Shown here piece after piece: positions 62,477-64,000 of a stretch of DNA of 64,000 nucleotides. This DNA is from Xanthobacteraceae bacterium (GTDB taxonomy: Bacteria; Pseudomonadota; Alphaproteobacteria; Rhizobiales; Xanthobacteraceae). Location: NCBI GenBank assembly GCA_019746355.1, contig JAIESC010000121.1, forward strand, positions 25,754 to 89,753, given 5' to 3'. Below the pieces are notes generated by a model. That model was not told the origin of the DNA and made no database searches. It worked only from the letters and a program-made list of their open reading frames with translations. Each line of letters begins with the position of its first letter. Position 1 is the stretch's first letter. A program made the position numbers and the translations under genes.

Positions 62477-62929
62477 CTATCCCCGTCCGCGATACGCGGC
62501 GACGCCTTGCTCGGGCACCCAGACGCCCTTGGGCAATTTTCCGACCTGCCAGAACACATCGATCGGGATGCCGCCGCGCGGATACCAGTAGCCGCCAATG
62601 CGCAGCCATTTCGGCTTCAGGACGTCCGCCAGCCGTTTGCCGATGGCGACCGTGCAATCCTCGTGAAACGCGTCGTGATTACGAAAGCTCACCAGATAGA
62701 GCTTGAGCGACTTCGATTCCAGCAGCCATTTTCCCGGCACGTAGTCGATCACCAGATGCGCGAAATCCGGTTGGCCGGTGATCGCGCAGAGCGTGGTGAA
62801 TTCCGGCGCGGTGAAACGCGCCACGTAGTCCGTATCCGGGTGCGGATTGGGCACGCGGTCGAGCACCGCCTTTTCGGGCGAGGCAGGTTGCGGCACGGTC
62901 CGGCCGAGTTGGAGGGTCTTTTTCGCCAT
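62477..62929 (-). CDS. queF: NADPH-dependent 7-cyano-7-deazaguanine reductase QueF (type I)
   Basis: Reduces preQ0 to preQ1 in queuosine synthesis, 150 residues, the single-domain type. Nucleophile Cys48 in [14 protein letters not shown] with Asp55, substrate residues in [17 protein letters not shown] and FHEDC, and [12 protein letters not shown]. The ATG at 62929 gives the family N-terminus; upstream in-frame codons encode a hydrophobic stretch out of family pattern. Divergent from eno. Confidence 0.94.
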   Translation of the reverse strand: MAKKTLQLGRTVPQPASPEKAVLDRVPNPHPDTDYVARFTAPEFTTLCAITGQPDFAHLVIDYVPGKWLLESKSLKLYLVSFRNHDAFHEDCTVAIGKRLADVLKPKWLRIGGYWYPRGGIPIDVFWQVGKLPKGVWVPEQGVAAYRGRG

Positions 62930-62961
62930 TTGCGGGCCACCCTGCCTTGCGGGCGCGGGAT

Positions 62962-64000
<1,039 letters not shown>

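Overview
The window is a G+C-rich chromosomal segment from an alphaproteobacterium of the order Hyphomicrobiales (Rhizobiales), most likely near Nitrobacteraceae or Xanthobacteraceae (Bradyrhizobium, Rhodopseudomonas or Pseudolabrys relatives). The basis is gene order (rpsB-tsf-pyrH-frr-uppS-cdsA-dxr-rseP-bamA-fabZ-lpxA-lpxI-lpxB; trpGDC-moaC-moeA-lexA; tpiA-secG-pyrG-kdsA-eno), alphaproteobacterial LexA boxes (GAAC-N7-GAAC), several orphan Bug (TctC) binding proteins, and intergenic palindromic repeats typical of this group. No rRNA, tRNA, CRISPR array, insertion sequence or phage gene was recognised.

Layout. 1-7.5 kb: proS end, the Lol lipoprotein exporter (permease and LolD), an isoprenylcysteine-methyltransferase-like protein, an SOS-controlled 32-residue membrane peptide not covered by ordinary gene calling, and dnaE. 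7.5-11.6 kb: accessory stretch with a VOC protein bracketed by inverted repeats, a Bug protein, a Bug gene with a large internal deletion, and an FAD monooxygenase followed by a palindromic repeat. 11.7-14.2 kb: YcjX/YcjF-like pair. 14.2-28 kb: translation, isoprenoid, phospholipid and lipid A supercluster, with lpxD absent from its usual place between bamA and fabZ. 28-38.5 kb: Bug protein, gltA, gltX, a quinone-reductase-like flavoprotein, glnS, a GNAT enzyme, comEC, a small Cys-containing secreted protein and lexA. 38.5-46 kb: moeA, moaC, trpC, trpD, trpG and, further on, trpE; between trpG and trpE sits a two-gene unit on the other strand encoding a membrane protein and a divergent IspH/LytB-family protein. 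46-64 kb: ppiD, tpiA, a three-gene GMC dehydrogenase/cytochrome system, secG, pyrG, a methyltransferase plus two-component-system cassette, NIPSNAP and glyoxalase-like genes, kdsA, two tandem MFS transporters, a DUF1185 gene, queF and the 5' part of eno.

Most unusual points. (1) The methyltransferase/sensor kinase/response regulator cassette sits between pyrG and a decayed second copy of the pyrG 3' end, so it looks inserted. Both of its promoter regions carry the same 11-bp tandem repeat, which suggests a self-contained regulon. (2) A LexA box lies exactly inside the promoter of the 32-residue hydrophobic peptide upstream of dnaE, a SidA-like arrangement. (3) The IspH-like protein keeps the three cluster cysteines but has lost the catalytic Glu and most substrate-binding polar residues. 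(4) Gene-tail duplications and in-frame deletions recur in the accessory stretches.
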